From NCBI RefSeq assembly GCF_023856365.1, contig NC_064549.1, positions 10,929,608 through 10,993,607 on the forward strand: a stretch of 64,000 bases of DNA, given 5' to 3'. This DNA is from Brienomyrus brachyistius (Eukaryota; Chordata; Actinopteri; Osteoglossiformes; Mormyridae). Below are positions 39,591 to 51,330 of this stretch, piece by piece (positions within the stretch are counted from its first letter, which is position 1; the number at the start of each line of letters is the position of its first letter). Under the pieces are notes generated by a model. The model made no database searches. It saw nothing but the letters and a program-made list of their open reading frames with translations, and had not been told where the DNA came from. A program made the position numbers and the translations under genes.

Positions 39591-40207
39591 TTTACGTTTT
39601 GGCAATGAAAATGAGAATAAAGAACAACAAGAAACATATAATATTATTAATTAAGAGGCATGAACAATGTTCAGCAAGAGTCAGGTCACGTTAAACGGCT
39701 CTTTTCACATTTTTGATAAGACGATTGTTCTTTGTTTTTCGGGGCTCAAAATGAGCCTCTTGATATGTTGGAAAGTTGTTGCAGGAAGTACAGTTCTTAC
39801 GTATGATCACAAAGAACTCCTTGCACACTGCCCTGGGGCTTAATATGAAACTGAAATGCAAGTACACCCACAGAACTCAAGGCCAGGAGTTAAGGAAGAC
39901 GCTTCTGTTGGAAACGGGAGAAGGCAACTCCGGCGGCTAAAACTTGATGATGAAACCACCTTTGCTTAAGTATCTGGAAAATTCAATATCAGTGAATGTA
40001 GCTGAATCTGGCTGCGACACTTACATTTACCTCTTTCCTTTCAAATGGGGATGGAGTTACTCTGTGTTTAAATCCATCTATCCATACACCTTACACAACC
40101 ACAAATTCAGTACCTCTCGTTTCAGCCCTTGTGTGGATCCCTCCTGCTGCCTCTCATTTGCTTCTTCATCAGTGGTGTTATAAAGTGCCTCCCAGTTATG
40201 TGCTCCC

Positions 40208-40897
40208 TGGGGATGTAACGATATACTCAGCCCACGAGATGAGACACTCATATTGGATTCACGAGAACGAGACGATATTTTAACAATATTTTAAGGAAAA
40301 CTTGAAATATATTACAGGAAAGCAGCCTTTTATTTGATTAATTGAAAGACAAAAAATGCTAAATAATGCAGATGTTTGGTGAAATGTGTTAAATAATCAC
40401 CATCATCACATGCAGTAAAGAACAGAACAAATATCTAGCACCATAAAATATTTCACCACAAACTGAGACAGGCTTCTCTCCTATTTGACTACTCAACTGA
40501 ACATAAAATAGAATATAAATAAAACAATAAAAATAACAAATATAAAACTTTTTTAAATGTTTTCTTCACTGCCTGGATTTAAGTAAAGAGCTATGAAGGT
40601 GCTGCAAATGGCTTTGCATAGTAGTGGCGTTAGCCGCTGTGCACGACATTATCTTCCTACAGTGCTTACAGATGGCTCGTGTTTTGTCTGTCACTATCTC
40701 GCCGTTTATATTTTCCTCCCGGTACCCAAAATGCTGCCACACAAAAGATTTAAAAGTGTCTGGGGCATCGACTATGGTAATTTAGTCAGACGGGCGACAC
40801 GCTTACAGCTGATTTGCAGCGCCCTCGTGAGACCGCTTTACACTCCGACGAGAAATCTCGTCATGCCGTAATATCGCGAGATCTCGTTACACCCTTA
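40208..40897. mobile_element. 690-bp non-autonomous hAT element
   Basis: The ends TGGGGATGTAACG and (reverse of right end) TAAGGGTGTAACG form a terminal inverted repeat with 10 of 13 matches. Flanks GTGCTCCC (40200-40207) and GTGCTTCC (40898-40905) agree at seven of eight bases, as expected for hAT. The interior is AT-rich except for an open reading segment on the minus strand that encodes a BED zinc finger (listed separately). The catalytic part is absent. Confidence 0.88.
40566..40781 (-). pseudogene. BED zinc finger fragment of a hAT transposase
   Basis: This minus-strand frame is open for 71 codons between stops and has no usable start near the beginning. It reads DAPDTFKSFVWQHFGYREEN, then TDKTRAICKHCRKIMSC and MQSHLQHLHS. 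The aromatic SFVWQHFGY stretch followed by Cys-x2-Cys and later His-x4-His is the BED-type DNA-binding finger found at the N-terminus of many hAT transposases. There is no RNase H-like catalytic domain in the element, so this is a fragment. All four zinc ligands and the frame are intact, which is unusual for a decayed copy. Confidence 0.8.
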
Positions 40898-41352
40898 GTG
40901 CTTCCCGATTGATGTCGCTCCCTGTGCCTGCCCCTACACTTTGCCCTTTATTCGTTTATTCCTCAATAAAGTCCTTTTCATTCCCCCCCTATGCTTGTCC
41001 TCGCCTCCTCCCTTACCTGGGTGAGACACAGATAACGTTCCAGCAGGACCAAGGATACAACATACAAACAGGAAGTGACAAGGGGAGGGTTTTCACAGGA
41101 CTCACAGTGCAATACATAAGACACTGTGAAACAGCGACATAAACGGCCAATAAATATAGTGCCCCAATTACCAATAAATAATAAATATAAAAAGAATAAT
41201 TGTGCCAATTATTGGGTCGATAATTCCCTAAAAGCAAATTCAGACTTGGCATTAGTATAATGACAGTTAGCGTCAAATGAAGTCGCCGAACCGAAATTGC
41301 ATATATGCTGTAACAAATACTTCCTCCTCATTTAAAGAAGTGTGTTGGATGA

Positions 41353-41517
<165 letters not shown>

Positions 41518-41715
41518 GAGCCGGGCGATGGGCCTGCTTCTGTTGGCTGGAGAGCAGCATGTCACTGCATGTTGAAGAAATCACGCTGTATGGACTCGGG
41601 GGGGGGGGGGGGGGGGCTCAGAGGTTCCCTGTCAATCGCTGACATGTCTGTGAAATCATATATGTAACCCATGATTTGATTGATGCTACAATAAATTATA
41701 TGGTTCTAAATGTTT
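41518..41715 (+). other. pcp4: pcp4 3' UTR with a G19 tract
   Basis: The segment runs from the stop codon to about 20 bases past AATAAA at 41690-41695. It is about 200 nt, short as expected for this small mRNA. It contains an uninterrupted run of 19 G on the sense strand at 41598-41616, so the mature mRNA would carry it. GT-rich sequence follows the signal (tttgctctgtggtc). Confidence 0.7.
41690..41695 (+). terminator. pcp4 poly(A) signal AATAAA
   Basis: Canonical AATAAA lies 173 bp after the pcp4 stop, with a T/GT-rich stretch 15-40 bp downstream. It is the first canonical signal after the coding sequence. Confidence 0.75.
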
Positions 41716-41773
41716 TCTTTGCTCTGTGGTCACGGTTTTTGGTGCAGTTGATGTATTTCAGAAGGTTTATGCC

Positions 41774-42237
41774 CAGTGTTGCCGAGTAACTAGTTACATA
41801 CTGTATAATTACATAATGAAATTACTATTCATTATTATTAATGGAAATTATAATCCATTACAGTTACTGAAAAAATATGGAACAAAATTACAGTTATTAA
41901 TGAAAATGTTGGTGATTACAAAGGGATTATATCAGATTATATTCTTATATGTAGAATATAACACTCATTTTGTTGCCTTGCATCTCTTCGCCATGCAGAA
42001 ATGCCTTCTTTTGGCATTTTTCCATACAATGCGGATCAGCAAAGTCCTCGGGACATTTCAGCTTTATTGCTCAGAGTAAAACATTTGTTGGAAAAGTAAT
42101 GAAAAAGTCACTGAAAAATCAGGTGTAAAAAGTTGCATTACATGTAACCAAAATAATTACATTACTAATTCAATTTTTGACAGGGTTACTTGTAATCTGC
42201 AACCAATTACATTTCAAAAGGAACCTTCCCAACACTG
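41774..42237. mobile_element. hAT-type non-autonomous element with CAGTGTTG ends
   Basis: The left end is cagtgttgccgagtaac and the right end, reversed, is cagtgttgggaaggttcc. Inner words agree with a widespread fish family (agttacat..., attacatgtaacc, gggttacttgtaatctgc). It is 464 bp and AT-rich. No convincing 8-bp target duplication is seen (tttatgcc versus tccattac). It starts only about 60 bp after the pcp4 cleavage site. Confidence 0.7.
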
Positions 42238-43192
42238 TCCATTACAACACAAATTGGATCACGGAATCTGAAAAGAATTTCCCATAAAAACCAGAGTGTT
42301 ACAGTAGTGTCAGCTTAAATTCCCGTTAGTTAGATGAATACCACAGGGCAGAATCCCAGGCCAGCAAGTGCATCAGCAGCTACCTGAAGACATACATCCA
42401 GCAGCACTGAGATCAGATTTTCTAATATTTTGTATCATGATTGATTACACTGAATTCTTTCTAGTGCAACATAAATCTGGGCCCTTTTCCATTTATGGCC
42501 TTTCCTAGATATCATTTGTTTGGTGATTGTCACCTAGAGTTATTCTCAAGTACTTTTTAAGAGTCACGACTGGTGGATTTTCCTCCTCCAGACTAGATTA
42601 CATTATAAATTAGAGGCAGTGTTCATTTTTTTAGCCAGCACTTGGCAACAAATAGGATCATATGTAAAAACATGACTCTCCCTTTCATTAAACAAATGTT
42701 GTTTGCTGGCTGATCGTCCTACTCAAAAGAGATTCCAACAATGTCCTTTAACCAGACTGTTCATATGCCCATGAAAATCACGTCGGAACATCACGTCCAT
42801 CATAATTTCTGCGCATTTATCGGCGCTGTCCTGTTCTGCCTGTCTTTCCGGCATCCTCGTGGATGGGAAGAGATATTTCAAGCGCAGACAAGGCTGAGGG
42901 AGAGTTTGTTCAGTTATATCGGCTGATGTTTTCTGTATTGACAATCCTGAACAAACTGCAGGATGATGCAGTGAGTTATGAAGAAGAGCTCCCCCGTTTC
43001 AGTATCATAATGGGGATTAGAGCTACTCTTACATCAGGTTATTGGTGTTTCCCAGTGATTTCAATGACCTTTGAGCTGTATGGTATTGATTTCATCCTTT
43101 TAATTGGCTCTGTGGCCTTTTAAGCCAGAAGCGATTGAGATGTTTGGTGCAAAAGCCATGGTGCTTATGTTGTCAGTGCATGAATTATATAT

Positions 43193-43300
43193 ATATCCAT
43201 CCATTTCCTATACTGCTTATCTTGTACAGGAAGCACAAGGCAGGGGACACCGAGGACGGGGTGCAAGTCTATCACTGGGTGCGCACACGTATATTTTGGC
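43193..43300 (-). mobile_element. SINE tail fragment
   Basis: atccatccatttcctatact is followed by gcttatcttgtacagg and caaggcaggggacaccgagg, a decayed reverse-strand copy of the SINE tail, cut off before the head. Confidence 0.5.
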
Positions 43301-43492
43301 CAGTTCATGGATGCCTAACTGTATTTTTCTAGATTGCTGGGGGGAAATTGGAGTACTGAGAGGACGGCCAGCAAATATGAGGAAAAGCTGAAATACTACA
43401 CTAGAGATGAAAATTTAACATTAAGATTATAGTGATCAAAATGATCACGGTTATTATTATTATTGCAACATTGTTTTTTGTTTCACCAAAAA

Positions 43493-43930
43493 ATCCATCC
43501 ATCCATCCATCCATCCATCCATCCATCCATCCATCCATCATCTTCCGCTTAATCCGAGGTCGGGTCGCGGGGGCAGCAATCTCAGCAGGGAGACCCAGAC
43601 TTCCCTCTCCCCGGCCACTTCATCCAGCTCCTCTGGGGGGATCCCGAGGCGTTCCCAGGCCAGCCGAGAGACATAGTCTCTCCAGCGTGTCCTGGGTCTT
43701 CCCCGGGGTCTCCTCCCAGTGGGACATGCCCGGAATACCTCCCCAGGGAGGCGTCCCGGAGGCATCCTAATCAGATGCCCGAGCCACCTCATCTGGCTCC
43801 TCTCGATGCGGAGGAGCAGCGGTTCTACTCTGAGTCCCTCCCGAATGACCGAGCTCCTCACCCTATCTCTAAGGGAGAGCCCAGCCGCCCTGCGGAGGAA
43901 ACTCGGTCGCTTGCACCCGCGATCTAAAAA
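43493..43930 (-). mobile_element. Rex3-like (RTE clade) LINE, 3' end only
   Basis: The (ATCC)n array at 43493-43538 is, on the minus strand, the GATG-type tail known for Rex3 retrotransposons. Before it, a minus-strand frame of 107 codons (43538-43861) reads QMRWLGHLIRMPPGRLPGE, RRPRGRPRTRWRDYVSRLA and [19 protein letters not shown], the C-terminal end of a non-LTR reverse-transcriptase polyprotein. It stops at about 43930 with no upstream RT domain, so it is a 5'-truncated insertion. The frame has few lesions, suggesting a fairly recent copy. The clade name is from family knowledge. Confidence 0.8.
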
Positions 43931-45439
43931 TGCTTAAAAATTTGAACAACAACATAGCCAATGCTCTATATAAGCATATGAAAACCATATCAAATGTGCA
44001 TGAACATTAAGAATCTCTGGAGTGCCGCTTTCTGCCATGTTTCCGCTGACACTAAGCAGATCCAAACTGCATGCTGCCCCCGTGCTCCTGCATCTGGGAC
44101 ACTACCGCTAACCTTTGATACTGAACAGTATTTAATGTGACTTTTTCAGAACCTGGAAATCAACCACAGGTTTAATGGTAATTAAAATCTGTGACAGTGA
44201 TACTACCGGGAATTTTACCGTGGTTTACAGTGAAACCGCTAATCAGTGTAACCCTAATCTATATGCATACAGAGCCAGGGGTGGGATTCAAACCACCAGG
44301 TTACCCGTAAAATATCTCTACATTTTTCCTATATTCCAGGTCCTGAATCATCACTGTTTTATTGATGATATGGGGGAAAATCACATAAGTATATTTAACC
44401 AGTTTGTAATAATACAGCATAGTCTTGAATGAAATATAATGCTATTTTAAGTGTTGCTTTCAAAATAGTTTGCATTATTTTAAGTCATGGATTCACAAAT
44501 ACTCCAGGAATTAGAGTCAGCTCTTGTATTGTTTTCAGGGGGGGGGGGGGTCGAGCAAGGTAGCATGTTATCAACTTGATTGAAATTTCTAGGTGCACCC
44601 CTGGTTATCAGTATAAAATGACCGAAACAACGGCAAGTCTGAACACTCACAATATTTTCACAGCCTGTCCACATAAAATTTTTCCCTTGCAGCCTTCGGG
44701 AGACTCTTTATGAAAACCCAAGTACTAACGGTGCGAAATGGCTTTCAAACCGACAGTAATGCCACTTGGAAGAAAGCTTTATTTATGCTAGAATCTTCAT
44801 CCAGATGACCTCATACTGTCTCTGGAAGGATCTTCCTCTGAGGTAATATTTGGGTAAATTCCCTCAACCAGGTTTCAGTTAAGAAATTTACAATCAACAA
44901 CTAGTATATAAGGTAGAATCTACCTCACTGCAAATACTTAGACAGAGTCTATAGCCTAGAACTCAGCTGAATTAGGGTGGTTGTGAGAAGGCATAGAGGA
45001 AATTTGTAAGTGGGTTTTAACTCCCTGGAGTCTGAGGCCTCTCAGCCACTTTCGGGGTAGTCTGACATGCCTCGACATTTTGAAGCATTTCACCTATCTA
45101 AGCATTTTCAGACATGCTGAGAAATTGTAAAAAAAAATCACATTATAAACATTTCTAGCCAAGACTTTTGAGCTCTGAAGCTTATAGACCCAGGGGTTGA
45201 CTACATATAGGTGAATGAGACATTCTTTATGTGGTTTGATTATGTGGTTTTATGTGGTTTGGTTTGATCTGGTATAGGGCTGTCACCATTAGTCATGTGA
45301 ATAATCAAATAATCTACCGATTAGTTCAACGATTAATCAAGTGACTGCTTATATATAATATAACATATGCATTGCAATTGGTGCATGGCAGCAACCAACC
45401 ACATACAGTCCATTTCAGCATTCCAATTCACTTAAGAAA

Positions 45440-45545
45440 CCAGAGGATCCACCCTAAACCCACACAAACACGGGGTGAACATGCAAATTCCACAAACCTA
45501 AAGCATCGGTGTATGGTGGCAACACAACTCACTGTGCATCTGTGC
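45440..45545 (-). mobile_element. SINE fragment
   Basis: Reverse-strand sequence with ggaatttgcatgttcacccc and gtttgtgtgggttta matches the body of the tRNA-headed SINE; the head (gttgccaccatacac) is strongly decayed. Confidence 0.45.
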
Positions 45546-45939
45546 TGTTAGGCTTGCACAACGTTCAATGGCAATAGGACTGTGATAGTCGGCTTGGTTC
45601 AAAGCATCAAGATGGTGCGTCGAGACATTTTTAGTCAGTCGTAGGAGACAAAACTTTGCAAGCATTCTTTTCAACATTATCTAATACATGTTAAAAAAAT
45701 CATTAGAAAGTTTGCTGTCATAATCAGTCTTGTCTTTGCTGCTGAATTCACTCATAGACTGTATGGTGAGTTTGTGAGAAATTAAACAAAAATGAGTGAA
45801 CAAGATCTAATCACGAAAAGACATCTTCTGCTGAAGAAATGCAAGCGATTTGTCGGCACTACTTTGTATCTGTTGACACAACTCACAGCGACAGCACAAA
45901 CTTATTTTACTGATTTTATTGCTAGATAATACTGTAGTG

Positions 45940-46810
45940 CCAGCGAGATGGCTCCACGTAGCTGAGCTTATTAGCAGTTTCCCGGCGGGAAGGATGTCGT
46001 GCAGAGCCTGCTGCAGCCTGGCAGACCTGAAGGAGGCTGTGGAGCGGCGGGTCAGGAACGATAGTGACGCTTTTCCACTGAGAACTGCTCGGAAACCACA
46101 GGCTTTGTAAAGGGAAGCTTGTCTTCTGGTGCTGCAGGAAGTGGGGCTGTCCGGCGCGCCATTGGCCTGAAGCCCGCAGCAGAGCCGCCGGCAGACGAGC
46201 TGAGAGCGGTGTGGAGAGGGAGGTGCCACCCCATCCTTCTGAAGCGCCCCGGGCCTTCAAGTGGCCCATGCCAGCCTGCAGGATCCCTGTCCGAGACGAC
46301 ATCGGCGTCCAAGTAAGGTGTGAACTTCCAGGGATTCTGACCGTTTGCTGGTCTGCAGGGGCTCTCAGCTAGTCCACAATGAAGAGGCGTGCAGCACACT
46401 GGAGGCTCGGCTGGCTCAGGAGTGCCACGAGCTCGTCAAAGAGTGACAGCAGAACTAGCAGGACCAGGAGTGGCTGCGCAAGGAGCTGGACCAGGTGGCT
46501 AGGGAGTGCCGTGAGCTGGGCAAGCAGCAGAGACAGTACCAGTGGGACCTGGAGTGGCTGTGCAAGGCCACCTGATGTGCGGAGCAGGACGGCCAACAGG
46601 GGAAACATCCTGGTGGTTAGCAGCGGATCCTCACCAAGCCGTTCAAGGGCAAGGTCCGGCCCCCAGTGAAACACACACCGGAAGGCAGCCTGGCTACACC
46701 GACGGTCCCCAGCTGCTCACCGCTTACAAACGAAAGGCTCCTGCGTCACCAGAGAGGGCGTACTGGCAGCTGCCACTGGACCTCTGGGACTTGTCTCAGG
46801 GCTGAGGTGG
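45940..46810 (+). pseudogene. GC-rich coding relic with duplicated coiled-coil segment, origin unknown
   Basis: The segment is GC- and CpG-richer than its AT-rich surroundings. From 46377 one plus frame reads EEACSTLEARLAQECHELV, then two stops, then QEWLRKELDQVARECREL and QQRQYQWDLEWLCKAT. The parts LAQECHELVKE...DQEWLRK and VARECRELGKQ...DLEWLCK are two copies of a roughly 25-residue heptad-like unit. The following frame has PSRSRARSGPQ and HTPEGSLATPTVPSC. Stops and frame changes indicate a dead copy. It could be the gag or ORF1 coiled coil of a retroelement, or a processed host gene; I do not recognise it. Several overlapping open frames on both strands are a by-product of GC content. Confidence 0.4.
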
Positions 46811-47702
46811 AAACTGGGTATGGTGGTTGCCAGGATGGTTGACCTCTGGGGGGGGAGGTATGGCTCCACAAAGCTTATTAAGAGTGTCCCAACATGCTCA
46901 CGAGGCTTGTAAATAACATCCGCATGCATTAATGTAAATATTTGTCTTGCATGCCCAATTGTCACATGTGCCCTTGCCTGTGTCATGAGTGAATCCTGCC
47001 TGATCCTCCGGCCATTGGTTAACGCTATGGAAAAACTAAAAATGCAAAAACTCTTGTATTTCGTTTGGTTACTTATGGTTATGGTTAGGGCAGGGTGGGG
47101 CGTTAGCCATAATTTCTTTGGAAGAATAATGATGTTGTGTATGTTGTTCTCTTACTTCACCTCCACACATCAGAATAAAAAGAAATGATGCATCAGTAAT
47201 TGAAGGCGGCTGGCTGAAACCGTCGGGATGCTCTGTGGCGCCTCACGGGGGGCCCATTTGACGTAGCCTCAACCTCAAAGAAATGACACAGCCAACTGAG
47301 GAGCATGTAGAACTCAGCTCAAGCAGGCATTGACCAAGACATTACTGTGCCCTGCAGCTATGAATCCACATTTTACTCGTGTTTTTTCAAGGTTTGGCTA
47401 ATTGTAAATGTAAAAAAAAATATTTCCGAATAACTGTGTAGCCACCCCCAAACAATACTGCTAAATAATTAAGAAGCCTCAAAAAAATTGCTCATTTAAA
47501 CAATTCAGTTTTCTTGTTACTACGCTATTGTACAATGTACCACCACATAACTGCTTATGGGCATCACGTTCTACGTTTTATCACGTTTAATTTGAAATGG
47601 AATTTTAACAAGGTAAAATATTGTAAATTCATGGTACATTTACATTACTTGCAGCAACATTAAAGAAGGTGGCATTCAGAACTGATAAACTGGTAAAACA
47701 CC

Positions 47703-48206
47703 TGTATGGTGAGTGCATGGTGAATGCATGGTGAGTGTATGGTGAGTGCATGCTGAGTGCATGCTGAGTGCATGGTGAGTGCATGGCGAGTGCATGGCGA
47801 GTGTATGGCGAGTGTATGGCGAGTGCATGGCGAGTGCATGGCGAGTGCATGGGGAGTGTACTGTGAGTGCATGGTGAGTGCATGGCGAGTGTATGGCGAG
47901 TGCATGGCGAGTGCATGGCGAGTGCATGGGGAGTGTACTGTGAGTGCATGGTGAGTGCATGGCGAGTGCATGGCGAGTGTATGGCGAGTGCATGGCGAGT
48001 GCATGGGGAGTGTACTGTGAGTGCATGGTGAGTGCATGGCGAGTGTATGGCGAGTGCATGGCGAGTGCATGGCGAGTGCATGGGGAGTGTACTGTGAGTG
48101 CATGGTGAGTGCATGGTGAGTGCATGGCGAGTGCATGGTGAGTGCATGCTGAGTGTATGATGAGTGCATGCTGAGTGCATGCTGAGTATATGGTGAGTGT
48201 ATGGTT
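47703..48206. repeat. 11-bp minisatellite with 77-bp higher-order repeats
   Basis: About 45 units of GAGTGCATGGC-like 11-mers. The variant pair ggggagtgtactgtgag recurs at 47851, 47928, 48005 and 48082, exactly 77 bp (seven units) apart, showing a higher-order unit. Because 11 is not a multiple of three, all frames of one strand read an 11-residue repeat (HSPCTRHALAM type), giving three long spurious frames of up to 220 codons on the minus strand. Confidence 0.97.
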
Positions 48207-48239
48207 GCTGAGAAGAACCAAGTCGCTTGGGATCATTAC

Positions 48240-48335
48240 CCGGAGGGAAACCTCACGACGACATGGGGAGAACATGCAAACTCCGCACACATGTGACCCA
48301 GGCGGAGATTCGAACCCGGCCAACAAGCCAACAGC
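48240..48335 (-). mobile_element. SINE fragment with intact B box
   Basis: The minus strand reads ggttcgaatctccgcctggg, then tcacatgtgtgcggagtttg and catgttctccccatgtcgtc, close to the SINE at 60196. It abuts the right edge of the 11-bp minisatellite. Confidence 0.7.
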
Positions 48336-48472
48336 CATACACTCTAAAAGCGTTAACCAATTTTCTAAAATATAGTTTTCCCTTATGGGGACCAGAAAAC
48401 CGATCCCCTTAAGGGAAAAAGAAAATGGATATTTATCACGTTACATTGTGTCCCCATAAGGATAGGTATACG

Positions 48473-48509
48473 CCCCCCCCCCCCCCACACACACACACAC
48501 ACACACACA
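48473..48509. repeat. poly(C) plus (CA)n microsatellite
   Basis: Fourteen C (48473-48486) run directly into about eleven CA dinucleotides. Confidence 0.95.
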
Positions 48510-50719
48510 TACACATCTAGCACTGCAGTAGGGAATTGCATGCATGTTCACTTAGTATCCTGTTGGGTATACTGTACTTTCCATATAATAACGTTATTTA
48601 TTATTTATTTACTATTATTATTCATCTATCATTTCCCACTGTGCTTCAGAGTGTGTTGTACATATTAGAGATGGTTGCAGGTAATGTTTCCATGTGTCCC
48701 CCGTGATATGACTATGATTATGTATGAATGGATAATGATTGAATACCGTGCAGACCTGCTGTGTGCTCAGGGTGTGTGTGTGTGTGTCTTTATTGTGAGG
48801 GGGGTAGCCAGTCTGGAGGGAGAGGTGCAATTAAGGTGTGGTGCTAGCTAAGAGGGAATGAATCTGTTGTCATGGTGATATTGATGCCCCAAGGAAACGA
48901 GTATTGTGAGGTAGCAAATTGAGACTAACTTTAAAGCAAGGACTGCCTTTGTCCCTTCATGCCACATGACCTGTATTTTGTAGTTTCGGCAAAATGAGAT
49001 TCTCGGGTGCTGTTTGTGTAAGATTGACCTGTTTTCATGTTTGCATTTCATCTAAGTTGGTGAGAGACTGAAATCTTTGGGATCATAGTAGGCGCAAATG
49101 CGCTGGAAGTTCTATGTAAAATAATTCTTATCAGTCTCATCTGAAATTACCAAATAAATAATTATGCTTTATGTTTATAGATCAGTGATTGTAATATTCC
49201 CGAGAGATGAGTGGGAAGAATGAGGACAATTCAATAAAAAAGACTGAATATTTGGCAGTTCTTTAACCCGCAGGGACTCACAAAGTATCATTTCATGACC
49301 AGTGGTCAGAGAAAAAATAAAAAAAATCCATTCCCCAAAAAACATGGTTTAATAACAAAGCCTGGGTGTCTGAATCGTTGGAGAGATGCGAGTGTCATGG
49401 GTATTTTTAACAAATCTACGCCCCTGGAAGTCTCCACATGGCAGATTTTGTTTCTCTGTGCAAAGCTGTTCAGTAGATGGCCGCAGGGAGGGCAGGACAG
49501 AGTGGGCACCGGTGTTAGAAGCTTGATGGAGTGAGCCCAAAGTGTAGAACATTGCGGAGCATTTTCGAAGTGATTTGGGTTTGGATAACTCTCGGGAGGC
49601 TTATTGGAGATCGCAGGTGTTTGAGGGCTTAAGGCTGTCATCAACTGAACTGGTGGGCAAATACGACCCACCAGAGTGCCGCATGTTGAGGAAATTAAAC
49701 AGCACGGTGACCTTTACTGAATCCCAGAATTGAATACATTCTGCATACCCCACAGGCCAATCTTTACGTATGAGGTTTACAGTGTGCAAACTGATTCCAA
49801 TTTCCAGGCTCCTCAGGGCATGAGGCTGTGGGAATATTCTTCAGGAGGAAGCATTACCTGGCTAAGAACATTGCACACGTATTTTCTCAAATCGCATGAA
49901 AGAATTAGCATTGATTTTGTCAGAAAAAATTATGTACCTCTAAAACAAAAAAACAAAAAATTTTTATAGTAATTCATGTAGAGACTTTGGAATCTATCAG
50001 ATATATACTCAGATTTACTTTTCATTATAACTTAATGTCTCCATAGATTTAGGATATCTGGAGTTATTCACTCAACACAGCTATTACAAATCAAAAGCTA
50101 TAGTACTTCCCCTCAAAATATTGCAAAGTTTTTTTAAACCAACACGGCAGGACTGCTGCTTTTGAGATATGGAGCAAGGACTACATCAAAGCAAAGCTCA
50201 ATTAATGACAACACATTAAAACACAAATATATTCCTTCTGTTCTCTGGAAAAATGAAAATTAGAGGGTTTACAAGGACCCCTCTCCAGTATCGTAAAAAG
50301 GTAAAACAAATGATGTGACAGTACACTCAAGCTCGAGATAAACTCAGAGGTAGTGGGCAATCAAGCAACATCAAGTGTTCTTTTTATGATGAGTAGGATG
50401 CCATCCTGGGGACATCACCCTGTGTGAACCCACTTGGTGTCATTGAGGGAAGCAGTGATGATGAAATAGGTATTATTGCTAATTTGGCAGCTCTAATTAG
50501 TGAGCTCACTTTACTTTTACATGATTTCTTACCAGAAATGAATACAAAGTACTGAAGAGATCATAACACTGGATCATAACACATAACATCCAAATTTTGG
50601 ATCCCTGGCCAGGAAACTCCTCAGCTCTAAAGTTCATTGAGAAGCAGCAAAGCTTGCGAAACACAAACCTTTTGACCATGACTGTGCGTACCAGTACCGG
50701 TTGCATGTCTACCCCATCA

Positions 50720-51330
50720 TCCCCCAGATTTTCCAGCAGGTGAGGCTCCAGTCCCTCTCCTCTGTGCTCAGAAATGTTGAATAGTATTCAGCTTGGTACA
50801 GTCACTTGGTTTATGATGCTGATACTGTAGTCATTCTGTTTAAGGAAGCAACACCAACAAACCTTATGTCTTCCAAAAGCCCCTTCAACTGTACTGTACT
50901 GTTGTCTTCCCTGTTTTTCCTTGCCCTTCTGGATATGGTTTCTGAATCCATGGTAACAGATATGTGGAATCAACTATGATTCATTAAAGTATAGAAACCC
51001 CGTGCAGATCCTCAATACATGGAGGAAGAAGCCTCCCACACAGAGCTTTATGGAAAAGCAAGGAATTTGCAAACACCCTTGCATCGTAAATTTCTCTTGG
51101 TCACTCCACATTAATGTCCCAAAACCTGTGCTTGTGGTCAAGTTTAACCCGTAGTAAGACAGAATAATGACCCTTGTGATTATGGAAGTCTGCTTCAGAG
51201 ACTTGTGGGGCTATGACGATTACATGAGTGCTATCAAGAGTACCATCTGTCTCTGAAACCAATCACCACATCCCTCAAGTCATTACCTGTTGAGACTTCA
51301 GTGAATTTTGGCTGTAGAACTATACAAATG
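50720..51330 (-). pseudogene. PIF/Harbinger transposase relic (HARBI1-like nuclease)
   Basis: On the minus strand the frame reads DGTLDSTHVIVIAPQVSEAD, then FHNHKGHYSVLLRVKLDHKH, FWDINVE*PREIYDARVFAN and, after lesions, VEGAFGRHKVCWCCFLKQND and ILFNISEHRGEGLEPHLLE. This is the order of the DDE_4 nuclease of PIF/Harbinger transposases: the first catalytic Asp in DGT.DSTHV, the second near the YDARVF block, and the VE.AFGR.K block with the C-terminal LHN-like region. At least two stops and frame changes show it is dead. The preceding minus frame 51570-51860 may be its upstream part but carries no recognised motif. Confidence 0.75.

Noticed and set aside
47629..48338. Three overlapping long minus-strand frames (up to 220 codons) of His/Ser/Thr-rich repeats
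   Set aside because: They are the three frames of the 11-bp minisatellite; an 11-bp period opens every frame at once and there is no other coding evidence.
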